A stretch of DNA of 13,150 bases from Bacillota bacterium (GTDB taxonomy: Bacteria; Bacillota; Clostridia; Lachnospirales; Lachnospiraceae): NCBI GenBank assembly GCA_023436225.1, contig JAEZKA010000082.1, positions 1 to 13,150 on the forward strand, in the 5' to 3' direction. Both the position numbers and the translations under genes were made by a program. Under the pieces are notes generated by a model that saw only the letters and a program-made list of their open reading frames with translations, was not told where the DNA came from and did not search any database. Within the stretch, counting starts at the first letter, position 1. Each line of letters starts with the position of its first letter. Of the stretch, positions 1-5,558 are shown piece by piece.

Positions 1-666
1 GAGGAAGTTAGGTATATGATTTCTGAGGCCTCAAAGCGTGTCGATGTAGAAGCCCATGTTCTCAGGTACTGGCAAAAGCAGCTGGGTCTACCGATTTCCC
101 GAAATGAAATGGAACAACGATACTATAGAGAAGCAGATGTTGAGCTTTTTAAGAAGGTAAAGCAACTAAAGGATCGGGGGTTTCAGCTGAAGGCTATTAA
201 GATGCTTATATCTAATTTAGATAAGCCAGAAATGCTTGACACAGATGCTGAAATATTACTTGGAGAAAGACTTGATGGGAAGGAGCAGCACATGCAGCAA
301 GAAGAGATACTACAGGTGAATGAAAGTGGGACAAGCTTAATCGCTGAAAACGAACAAAATGAGCTTGCAGATGAAGTGGGTTCGAAGATGAGTCAGTTCA
401 AAGCGGTCCTGAGTCATATCGTTTTAGAAGCGTTAAAGGAAAATAACATGACGTTAGCGCAGGATATCAGTTCCAATGTCAGTGAGGGTGTTATTAAGGA
501 AATGAACTACTTAATGCGTCTTCAAGAAGAGAAGGAGGAAGAGCGTTACCGTAAATTTGATGCAACCTTAAGAGACTATCAGAGAGGCAGGATGATGGTA
601 GCTGCTACCTCTGAAAACAAGAAGAAGAAATCCAAATTCTTCAAGAAAAATCATGCTTTCATTTAA
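1..666 (+). CDS. MerR-type helix-turn-helix transcriptional regulator, 5' end probably outside the window
   Basis: The reading frame is already open at base 1. Its first residues, EEVRY, run into the ATG at 16, and the RYMISEAS segment looks like the start of a MerR-type winged HTH, so the true start is probably just upstream. Starting at 16 would give 216 residues, but the only purine-rich tract before it (bases 1-4) is rather far away. Counted from 16, residues 1-65 hold the MerR DNA-binding core (HVLRYW, RYY, and the F-K-x-x-K-x-L helix). Residues 70-130 are acidic and variable. Residues 165-195 are charged and probably coiled-coil, and the tail is very basic (NKKKKSKFFKK). There is no metal- or drug-binding C-terminal domain, so the effector is unknown. 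The gene ends 33 bp before a bidirectional terminator. The HTH assignment is strong; the target genes cannot be inferred. Confidence 0.85.
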   Translation, partial: EEVRYMISEASKRVDVEAHVLRYWQKQLGLPISRNEMEQRYYREADVELFKKVKQLKDRGFQLKAIKMLISNLDKPEMLDTDAEILLGERLDGKEQHMQQEEILQVNESGTSLIAENEQNELADEVGSKMSQFKAVLSHIVLEALKENNMTLAQDISSNVSEGVIKEMNYLMRLQEEKEEERYRKFDATLRDYQRGRMMVAATSENKKKKSKFFKKNHAFI

Positions 667-699
667 ATCGCATAGCTCACATTTGCTTACGCGCATATA

Positions 700-748
700 A
701 AAAGAGAGTGAAGCCGACGTATGATACGATCAAGTTTCACTCTCTTTT
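700..748. terminator. Bidirectional rho-independent terminator between the MerR-type gene and the ferredoxin gene
   Basis: A perfect 13-bp inverted repeat pairs 700-712 (AAAAGAGAGTGAA) with 736-748. It ends in T-rich sequence on the plus strand and, because of the A-run in the left arm, on the minus strand as well. The loop contains a smaller palindrome (CGTATGATACG). It sits between two convergent genes and can stop both. Confidence 0.85.
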
Positions 749-760
749 ATGTAAGCTTTG

Positions 761-928
761 TTATGCTGAAATTGCTGATGTAGGGCATGTATCTGCACAA
801 GCACCACAATCGATGCAAGCATCGACATCAATTTCATAATGATTAGCTCCTTCGGAAATTGATCCTGTAGGACATGTATCTGCACATGCGCCGCAGCTAA
901 TGCAATCATCACTAATAGTATATGCCAT
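761..928 (-). CDS. Small 2[4Fe-4S] ferredoxin
   Basis: This 55-residue protein (MAYTISDDCISCGACADTCP at its N-terminus, ending TSAISA) is a clostridial-type bacterial ferredoxin. It carries two complete cluster motifs of the form CxxCxxCxxxCP: CISCGACADTCP (residues 9-20) and CIDCGACADTCP (residues 38-49). Each first motif triplet plus the fourth Cys of the other motif would hold one [4Fe-4S] cluster, as in the family. It is a cytoplasmic one-electron carrier for anaerobic redox enzymes such as pyruvate:ferredoxin oxidoreductase and hydrogenase; the partner here is not visible. The start is fixed by a strong AAAGGAGGT nine bases upstream. It is a single-gene unit with its own promoter (963-991) and the terminator at 700-748. 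The length and residues are entirely typical. Confidence 0.96.
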   Translation of the reverse strand: MAYTISDDCISCGACADTCPTGSISEGANHYEIDVDACIDCGACADTCPTSAISA

Positions 929-962
929 TGTCAAATTACCTCCTTTACCAATTGTCCATTAT

Positions 963-991
963 ATTTTAATATATGATATGTCAGAATGCAA
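963..991 (-). promoter_or_regulatory. Probable sigma-A promoter of the ferredoxin gene
   Basis: On the minus strand TTGCAT (991-986) is followed after 17 bp by TAAAAT (968-963). An overlapping alternative −10, TATAAT (963-958), has a CTGACA 15 bp upstream. Either start would give a short leader before the ribosome-binding site. Confidence 0.55.
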
Positions 992-1077
992 GATTATTTT
1001 AACTGATTCCTAATATTGGTTTGGATAAAAGAGGAATATGGCAGAGGTCCCATTATGTTTGGTGTTGATTTGGTGTC

Positions 1078-1106
1078 TTGACGATATGTGCACAATAGAA
1101 TATAAT
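1078..1106 (+). promoter_or_regulatory. Sigma-A promoter of the DUF1858 gene
   Basis: TTGACG (1078-1083) and TATAAT (1101-1106) are separated by exactly 17 bp, close to consensus. Transcription would begin near 1113 and produce a leader of about 120 nt that contains competing hairpins at 1111-1162. Confidence 0.75.
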
Positions 1107-1110
1107 AGTG

Positions 1111-1162
1111 CCTAAGCAATTGCGAATGCGAATCTATCGCATTATGCTAGGCGATATCCTAG
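1111..1162 (+). promoter_or_regulatory. Structured leader with two mutually exclusive hairpins, upstream of the DUF1858 gene
   Basis: One fold pairs CCTAAGCA (1111-1118) with TGCTAGG (1145-1151), with ATGCGA/TCGCAT (1126-1131/1137-1142) as an inner stem. A competing fold pairs CTAGG (1147-1151) with CCTAG (1158-1162). The shared CTAGG strand makes them alternatives. No U-run follows, so an attenuator is not demonstrated. Confidence 0.35.
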
Positions 1163-1234
1163 TTGATTAATGTATTATGGAAGGAAACTCTTCTATCTAG
1201 GTTAAAATACTTCATTATTAAGGAGGAATATACG

Positions 1235-1435
1235 ATGGCTAAAATTACGAAGGAGATGACAATTGCACAGGCAATTGCAGTCGATCAGAGCATCATTCCT
1301 GTGTTATTAGATATAGGCATGCATTGTCTTGGTTGTCCTTCTGCACAGGCAGAGACATTAGAGGAAGCAGCAATGGTACATGGCTTAGATCCTGAAGAGT
1401 TAATGGAAAGAATCGAAGCAGAAGTTGGTGAATAA
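1235..1435 (+). CDS. DUF1858 domain protein (hybrid-cluster-protein-associated redox disulfide type)
   Basis: This 66-residue cytoplasmic protein matches the small DUF1858 family throughout: MAKITKEMTIAQAIAVD..., a hydrophobic helix (IIPVLLDIGMHC), the diagnostic CLGCP motif (Cys31 and Cys34), and a C-terminal E-T-L-E-E-A helix. In the family the CxxC pair is proposed to form a redox-active disulfide, and members often occur near hybrid-cluster proteins. No such protein is in this window, so the partner is unknown. The ATG at 1235 is chosen over an upstream in-frame ATG at 1163 because AAGGAGGAA lies at the right distance and the conserved family begins there. It has its own promoter at 1078-1106 and faces a redox gene (ferredoxin) across a divergent intergenic region. 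Confidence 0.9.
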   Translation: MAKITKEMTIAQAIAVDQSIIPVLLDIGMHCLGCPSAQAETLEEAAMVHGLDPEELMERIEAEVGE

Positions 1436-1626
1436 TAAACAAAGGCTGTTGCTTATAAGCCTTGATAAATGAAAGACGGATAGTATGCTTCCCTCGCACG
1501 CAGGTTGCCGGACTTTTCACTGTTATGTATGTCATAATCGAACAAGAATGTTCACTTCTGTCATACATAAGCAGTAAACTGTTCTTCAAACAGTGCATTA
1601 GGGGAAGTGTACTACCCGTCTTTCAT
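1431..1626 (-). ncRNA. Candidate 6S-like structured RNA (minus strand)
   Basis: Read on the minus strand, TATAAT (1633-1628) is followed at about 1621 by a transcript that folds into one long, interrupted hairpin. The closing stem pairs 1626-1602 with 1493-1469 (GAAAGACGG with CCGTCTTTC, TAGTA with TACTA, TTCCC with GGGAA). A large internal bubble follows; its 5' strand carries a small hairpin ACTGTT/AACAGT, and its 3' strand contains CCGGCAACCTGCGTGCGAG. The apical stem is a perfect 9-bp TTATGTATG/CATACATAA. A hairpin AAGGCT/AGCCTT followed by TGTTTATTATT (1463-1431) makes a terminator. The size (about 190 nt), closing stem, central bubble and apical stem match 6S RNA (ssrS). The −35 is weak. 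The identity is inferred from architecture and has not been checked against a covariance model. A non-6S palindromic element is the alternative. Confidence 0.45.
1441..1463 (-). terminator. Rho-independent terminator of the candidate ncRNA
   Basis: On the minus strand AAGGCT (1463-1458) pairs with AGCCTT (1447-1442), followed by TGTTTATTATT reaching the end of the DUF1858 gene. On the plus strand the same hairpin is followed by GATAAAT and would not terminate well, which supports a minus-strand transcript. Confidence 0.5.
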
Positions 1627-1706
1627 CATTATAGGTATTTTGAATCAACCGTATTCTGTTATATAGGATAGAAAGTACGATTCGCAAATAATATAATTAC
1701 ATAAGA

Positions 1707-1735
1707 AATAGGAGGTGCGGGGAGCACCTCCTATT
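1707..1735. terminator. Strong hairpin downstream of mecA, probable terminator
   Basis: A perfect 12-bp stem pairs AATAGGAGGTGC (1707-1718) with GCACCTCCTATT (1724-1735) around a 5-nt loop. It lies 14 bp past the mecA stop codon. The tail on the minus strand is only moderately T-rich (TTTCTT), so it may be somewhat leaky. Confidence 0.65.
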
Positions 1736-1748
1736 TGACGTTCAAAAA

Positions 1749-2522
1749 TTACATAACGGAAAGAATCTGTAATGCATGTTCTCTTACAATAACCTCAAAG
1801 TGTTCATCGTAGTAAGCGGAGCTTGCATAAGTGGAACGCTCTACTTTACCGTATTCTGATATGATATTACATACCTTATTGAACTCCTCTGGTGTATGGT
1901 CTGAAATACTGATTACGAGGTAGTAGATTGAATTAACCGGATTCTTATATAAGGTATTGACTCCATTATAAGTACCTACCATGATATATGCTAATTGAGT
2001 AACCTCTTGTAACGAACGGAAGGTATAGATCTTAATCATGTTTGAAGGTACACTAACACCAGGTTTATCTGTGGGATCACTCTGAGTAACCTCGGGTGCT
2101 TCCAGGGACTCTTCTTTTGAATTCTCCAGAATGTCTTCGTTCAAATCGTCTTCCATCTGGTCGAAACAATTTATTATTTCATCCGCATAGGAATCCTCAT
2201 CTGAGTCTTGCTTTTCGGTGTTCTCATGAACATTAAAGGAGGAGAATTTGGAAAAACGGGTATCCAGCTCGTCAGGATCCTCTACCTTAGTGATTACCAG
2301 GATTAAACATTCCGTGGAAACCGGAATTGCTTCTATCATCAAAGGAATATCATCAACTTCAAATCCGAATTCATAAAAAGCTTGTTGAATCATATCTCGA
2401 AATAAAGCCTTTGCTTTCTCGGTACCATAAGCTAATTCGCTTATCTTCAGCTCTCGGTCAACCAGATCACTTTTATTTAAGGTACATCTAATTTGATTAT
2501 CGCTAATTTTTTCTATCTTCAT
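1749..2522 (-). CDS. mecA: Adaptor protein MecA
   Basis: This 257-residue cytoplasmic protein has the two-domain layout of MecA. The N-terminal domain (about 1-85) starts MKIEKISDNQIRCTLNKSDL and contains the FRDMIQQAFYEFGFE helix. An acidic linker (about 95-150) follows, then a C-terminal domain (about 160-250) with IYTFRSLQEVTQLA and a YYLVIS strand. In Bacillus MecA recruits substrates (for example ComK) to ClpC and promotes hexamer assembly; the N-domain binds substrate and the C-domain binds ClpC. The start at 2522 is chosen because AAAGGGGTG lies just upstream and MKIEKI is the family N-terminus; an upstream in-frame ATG at 2615 overlaps the promoter. The linker is somewhat long for the family. 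It is monocistronic, divergent from the kinase gene, and ends at the hairpin at 1707-1735. Confidence 0.92.
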   Translation of the reverse strand: MKIEKISDNQIRCTLNKSDLVDRELKISELAYGTEKAKALFRDMIQQAFYEFGFEVDDIPLMIEAIPVSTECLILVITKVEDPDELDTRFSKFSSFNVHENTEKQDSDEDSYADEIINCFDQMEDDLNEDILENSKEESLEAPEVTQSDPTDKPGVSVPSNMIKIYTFRSLQEVTQLAYIMVGTYNGVNTLYKNPVNSIYYLVISISDHTPEEFNKVCNIISEYGKVERSTYASSAYYDEHFEVIVREHALQILSVM

Positions 2523-2596
2523 AAAGTACACCCCTTTCTGTACTAAACAGGAATGATTGTCGCAACGTACGAGAATCCATCCATCGGTGTAAACAA

Positions 2597-2625
2597 AGTA
2601 TAATTTAAAACACAAGTAAAGTCAA
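2597..2625 (-). promoter_or_regulatory. Sigma-A promoter of mecA
   Basis: On the minus strand TTGACT (2625-2620) is followed after 17 bp by TATACT (2602-2597). Transcription would start about 70 nt before the mecA ATG. The ribosome-binding site lies in the loop of a short GTACA/TGTAC hairpin. Confidence 0.75.
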
Positions 2626-2747
2626 TATACCTAGTTATGAAATTTGTGTTAATATCCCCCGTATTTTACTGGTATAATCAGATATTTTATCGTCAATTAT
2701 AACAAAATTATGACCAAAAATCGTGATTTTAGACAGGATAGAATCAA

Positions 2748-2776
2748 TTGATTTTTTTCCAGTATCTGACTATAAT
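2748..2776 (+). promoter_or_regulatory. Sigma-A promoter of the kinase/P-loop operon
   Basis: TTGATT (2748-2753) and TATAAT (2771-2776) are separated by 17 bp, placing the start of transcription near 2783 and giving a leader of about 45 nt. A second possible −10 of the extended type (TGGTATAAT, ending at 2678) lies further upstream with a poor −35. Confidence 0.7.
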
Positions 2777-2827
2777 AATAATATGACTTGATTCCTGTTT
2801 TATGTTATGCTGATAGGAAAGGAGAGA

Positions 2828-4249
2828 ATGCAACAGGAGATTTGGTTTCAAAAATATCATATTATACGTCTACTAGGCAGCGGAGGCACTGCCAGAGTAT
2901 ATCTTGCGAAACATATCAAATTAAATTCTTATCGAGCAATCAAATGTATCTCTAAAACCCATCCCTTATATGATTTACAACGTAATGAAGCACTCATTCT
3001 AAAAAATCTGAAACATTCTTGCATCCCTATAATTTATGATATTGAAGAAGATGAAGAAGGTTCCTACATTGTCGAACAATATCTGGAAGGAGAGACTCTG
3101 AAGGATTATGTACAGAATAAAGGGCCGATCAAGGAAGATATCATAATTAGTTATGCTATTCAAATCTGTGATTTATTTCATTATCTACATTCCAACGACC
3201 GACCAATTTTATATATTGACCTAAAGCCGGATAATATAATGATATCGGATAAAAGACTGAAGCTAATTGACTTTGGAAGTGCAATTTATAAGGATGAGCT
3301 TCATAAGAAGAATAAAATTACAGCCACCAGAGGCTATGCTGCCCCAGAGCTGTACCTACAGGGAAGACTGGATGACCGATGCGATATATACGGAATCGGT
3401 ATGTTACTTTACTATATGGCTACGGGAGAACTGATATCCTCGAGGGCAAAACAGATCTCTAATATTGATCGGATATCTGGCTACACGAAAGAATTAAAGT
3501 ATATTATTAACCATTGCCTCAAGTATAATCTGGCATTAAGGTATACAACGGTTGACCAGTTAAAGAAACATTTATCAGCATTACAGTTCAGAAGAGAGAG
3601 GTATCAGGATTCAAGTCGAAGAAGAACCATCGCTGTAGCAGGAACTCAGTCAAGAATTGGAGTGACACATCTGGCCTTTCGATTATGCTATTATATGAAA
3701 AACCAGGGTATTGACTGTATATATAAGGAGGATAATCAGAGTCAGTGTATCCGCTCATTAAGAGGGTATCTTGAGTCATCACAGGATAGTAGAAGTTCTT
3801 TTATGTTAGAGGGGATACCTATGCTATCAGTTGGACAATCCATAGGACAGAACATGCCGGAAGCCTCTTCGATAGTATATGATCTTGGTACGTTAACTAA
3901 GGACAATGTTAAATTTTTTCTTGAGGCAGATATCAGGTTGATCGTAATCGGTGCAAAGGATTGGGAGTTGGTTTATTCAGAGGAAGTACTAGACATGATA
4001 GCAGAATATAAAGATGTTATCTATTTATTTAACTTCCTTGACGGGAAGCAATTTCAGATGGCATGTAAGAATATGGAACGGCGATGCTGTTATCGTATTC
4101 CCTATGAGCCGAACCCTTTTGAGAAAATAACTACTCAAAACGGGCAGGAGTTATTCCGAATAATTCTGGATTTTGGTAGCGGCTATGGATTACCCAAAAA
4201 CAGGTTATCGCGAGATAGGAAAGGACGAAAATCTTACTATGAATCATAA
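2828..4249 (+). CDS. Soluble Hanks-type Ser/Thr protein kinase fused to a degenerate MinD/CpaE-like P-loop domain
   Basis: The protein has 473 residues. Residues about 10-255 form a protein kinase domain: glycine loop GSGGTARVY (17-25), AIK lysine (Lys39), catalytic loop YIDLKPDN (129-136), IDFG (147-150) and APE (172-174). The usual HRD/YRD Arg is Ile130, while the catalytic Asp131, Lys133 and Asn136 are kept, so activity is plausible. Unlike PrkC there is no transmembrane segment and no PASTA domain. Residues about 266-460 resemble a SIMIBI/MinD fold: IAVAGTQSRIGVTH stands where a Walker A would be but lacks its lysine, and IVYDLG resembles Walker B. The next gene encodes the same kind of domain and overlaps this one. 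The ATG at 2828 is preferred because AAAGGAG lies just before it, though spacing is short; 2807 is the alternative. Target proteins are unknown. Confidence 0.85.
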   Translation: MQQEIWFQKYHIIRLLGSGGTARVYLAKHIKLNSYRAIKCISKTHPLYDLQRNEALILKNLKHSCIPIIYDIEEDEEGSYIVEQYLEGETLKDYVQNKGPIKEDIIISYAIQICDLFHYLHSNDRPILYIDLKPDNIMISDKRLKLIDFGSAIYKDELHKKNKITATRGYAAPELYLQGRLDDRCDIYGIGMLLYYMATGELISSRAKQISNIDRISGYTKELKYIINHCLKYNLALRYTTVDQLKKHLSALQFRRERYQDSSRRRTIAVAGTQSRIGVTHLAFRLCYYMKNQGIDCIYKEDNQSQCIRSLRGYLESSQDSRSSFMLEGIPMLSVGQSIGQNMPEASSIVYDLGTLTKDNVKFFLEADIRLIVIGAKDWELVYSEEVLDMIAEYKDVIYLFNFLDGKQFQMACKNMERRCCYRIPYEPNPFEKITTQNGQELFRIILDFGSGYGLPKNRLSRDRKGRKSYYES

Positions 4250-4868
4250 GCCAATGCTATTAAACAAATTATCCAGGGGAAAGCGTGGCAGGTTTCGGGA
4301 GGTAATCGGACTGATCGGAACACATCACGGTGTTGGGGTGACTCATACAGGGCTGATGTTAGCCTTCTATTTCGGTGAAGAATTGGGGAAAAAGACGGCG
4401 CTGATTGAATGTAACGGACACCGGGATATGGAGCTGATAGAGCAGGCATATGAGTGGGATAATGAAGAAGATAACTCCTTTTCTTTTCACCAAATCACCT
4501 GCTATAAAGAGGTGGAACCAGGTCAGATACCACAGATACTAGGGGAAGATTTTGAATATGTCATTCTGGATTTTGGAACAGACTTCACTTCAAACCGAGA
4601 AGAACTGCTTCGCTGTTCAACCAAAATAGTAGTGGGGGGCCAGTCCGAATGGGATATCCTTAAACTGAAAGAATTTATTAGGAATACGGAGGTGATTCGA
4701 GGAAGTGAGCATTGGATGTGCTATCTTGTCCGAGCTAAAGAACAAACTATTCAAAGACTTAAGAAGGATTTAAAACAAAGAATATGGGCGGTACCGGATA
4801 TAAAGGAACCCACTCATGTCAGCTACACTGCAAGACTGTTCTTAAAACAGAGTTTCTCACTCGTATAA
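4239..4868 (+). CDS. Degenerate MinD/CpaE-like P-loop protein, partner of the upstream kinase
   Basis: This cytoplasmic protein has 209 residues. After a basic N-terminus, residues 22-50 (VIGLIGTHHGVGVTHTGLML) align with the deviant Walker A of ParA/MinD/CpaE proteins, but both the signature and the P-loop lysines are missing: GVGVTH replaces GGxGKT. Residues 107-113 (YVILDFG) resemble Walker B, and VVGGQSEWD (131-139) parallels VIGAKDWE in the upstream kinase C-terminus. The two domains are therefore probably paralogous. Lacking the lysine, it may bind nucleotide poorly or act as a scaffold; that is inference. The ATG at 4239 overlaps the kinase stop by 11 bases, implying translational coupling; AGGAAAGGA lies about 12-14 bases upstream. 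An upstream in-frame ATG at 4173 has no ribosome-binding site. No clear terminator follows. Confidence 0.7.
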   Translation: MNHKPMLLNKLSRGKRGRFREVIGLIGTHHGVGVTHTGLMLAFYFGEELGKKTALIECNGHRDMELIEQAYEWDNEEDNSFSFHQITCYKEVEPGQIPQILGEDFEYVILDFGTDFTSNREELLRCSTKIVVGGQSEWDILKLKEFIRNTEVIRGSEHWMCYLVRAKEQTIQRLKKDLKQRIWAVPDIKEPTHVSYTARLFLKQSFSLV

Positions 4869-5289
4869 AACTTGGGTTATTGATTGGAACCTGTGAATAG
4901 GAAGTATAACATATCACAAATGGCCTTCTTATCCGAGAGGTAAATAACATAAGCATCCACCCGAGTCCAAGGTTATTCTAAGTGAGAATAATAGTCCAAT
5001 GCCTTATTACTTAGCACATGAAATCAGCAATGCAACATCAGAGATCGGCAAACCGGCACTTAAAAAGCCCTCTATACTTTTTTGTCGGATGAGACAGCTA
5101 TGTAACCTCGTATCTCTGTGTTGTCGATAGGTATAACTTAATTATTGAATGGGATTATACCCATGTCAGGCGGCTGCACTCAGATTATGATTATTGAGGC
5201 AGCCGCATTGCTATAGGTACGCTTTTCGGTGTAACAAAACTAAAATTTTTGAAGTTGAAGTTTCATATTTCCTAGACCGCATGATATAT
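4869..5289. other. Long intergenic stretch without a credible gene
   Basis: No reading frame here has both a plausible start and protein-like composition. Visible structure is limited to a weak hairpin TTATTCT/AGAATAA (4973-4991), which may end the kinase operon, and a GC-rich 8-bp hairpin GCGGCTGC/GCAGCCGC (5170-5177/5199-5206). The piece CAGCTATGTAACCTCGTA near 5095-5112 recalls the 3' end of c-di-AMP (ydaO) riboswitches, but the rest of that motif is not present. Confidence 0.5.
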
Positions 5290-5290
5290 G

Positions 5291-5521
5291 TTATGATACA
5301 ATATAAGCGGAATGAGGAAATGCAAGCTTGCTTGCGTGTTCCGATTGGAGCAGAAGACCATGGACAGGCTCTTTGTCCATGGTACAATATAAGTGTGAAT
5401 TATGGAAAGAATAATTCACAGTAAGCGAATGTAATTCGCTTTGAGAAGATTTGTGCCTGCGTCATAAATTATGAAAGGCAATTGGCGCAAACTAACACGA
5501 AGAGCCGGCAAGCTTGCTTGC
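5291..5521 (+). repeat. Cluster of consecutive hairpins upstream of the GH18 gene
   Basis: At least five stem-loops follow one another. They are ATGCAAG/CTTGCGT near 5319-5338; CCATGGACA/TGTCCATGG (5358-5366/5374-5382); TGTGAATTAT/ATAATTCACA (5394-5403/5411-5420); AAGCGAAT/ATTCGCTT (5423-5430/5434-5441); and TTTGTGCC/GGCGCAAA (5450-5457/5484-5491) enclosing TCATAA/TTATGA. TACAATATAAG occurs twice (5297 and 5383), and GCAAGCTTGCTTGC occurs twice (near 5322 and 5508). A possible −10 box lies at 5292-5302. This may be the leader of the GH18-cwlD unit or a stack of palindromic repeats. Confidence 0.55.
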
Positions 5522-5558
5522 AAATATAACGCACAGAATAGAAAGGCGCAGGGATACT

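Noticed and set aside
730..912. A 60-codon minus-strand frame overlapping the ferredoxin
   Set aside because: The correct frame is the one with two CxxCxxCxxxCP motifs and an AAAGGAGGT site; this one is a shifted shadow of it.
1462..1671. A 69-codon plus-strand frame and an overlapping 101-codon minus-strand frame (1293-1598)
   Set aside because: Both fall in the long hairpin of the candidate ncRNA or run antisense to the DUF1858 gene, with no ribosome-binding site or family resemblance.
5194..5424. A 76-codon open frame on the plus strand before the GH18 gene
   Set aside because: It has no ribosome-binding site, its composition is unlike its neighbours, and it runs through several hairpins; it is best explained as chance.
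4869..5513. tRNA or rRNA gene in the long intergenic stretch
   Set aside because: No cloverleaf arms, TTC-type T-loop or rRNA-like sequence could be seen on either strand.
5291..5521. CRISPR array
   Set aside because: The repeated hairpins differ from one another and are not separated by equal-length spacers; no cas gene is present.
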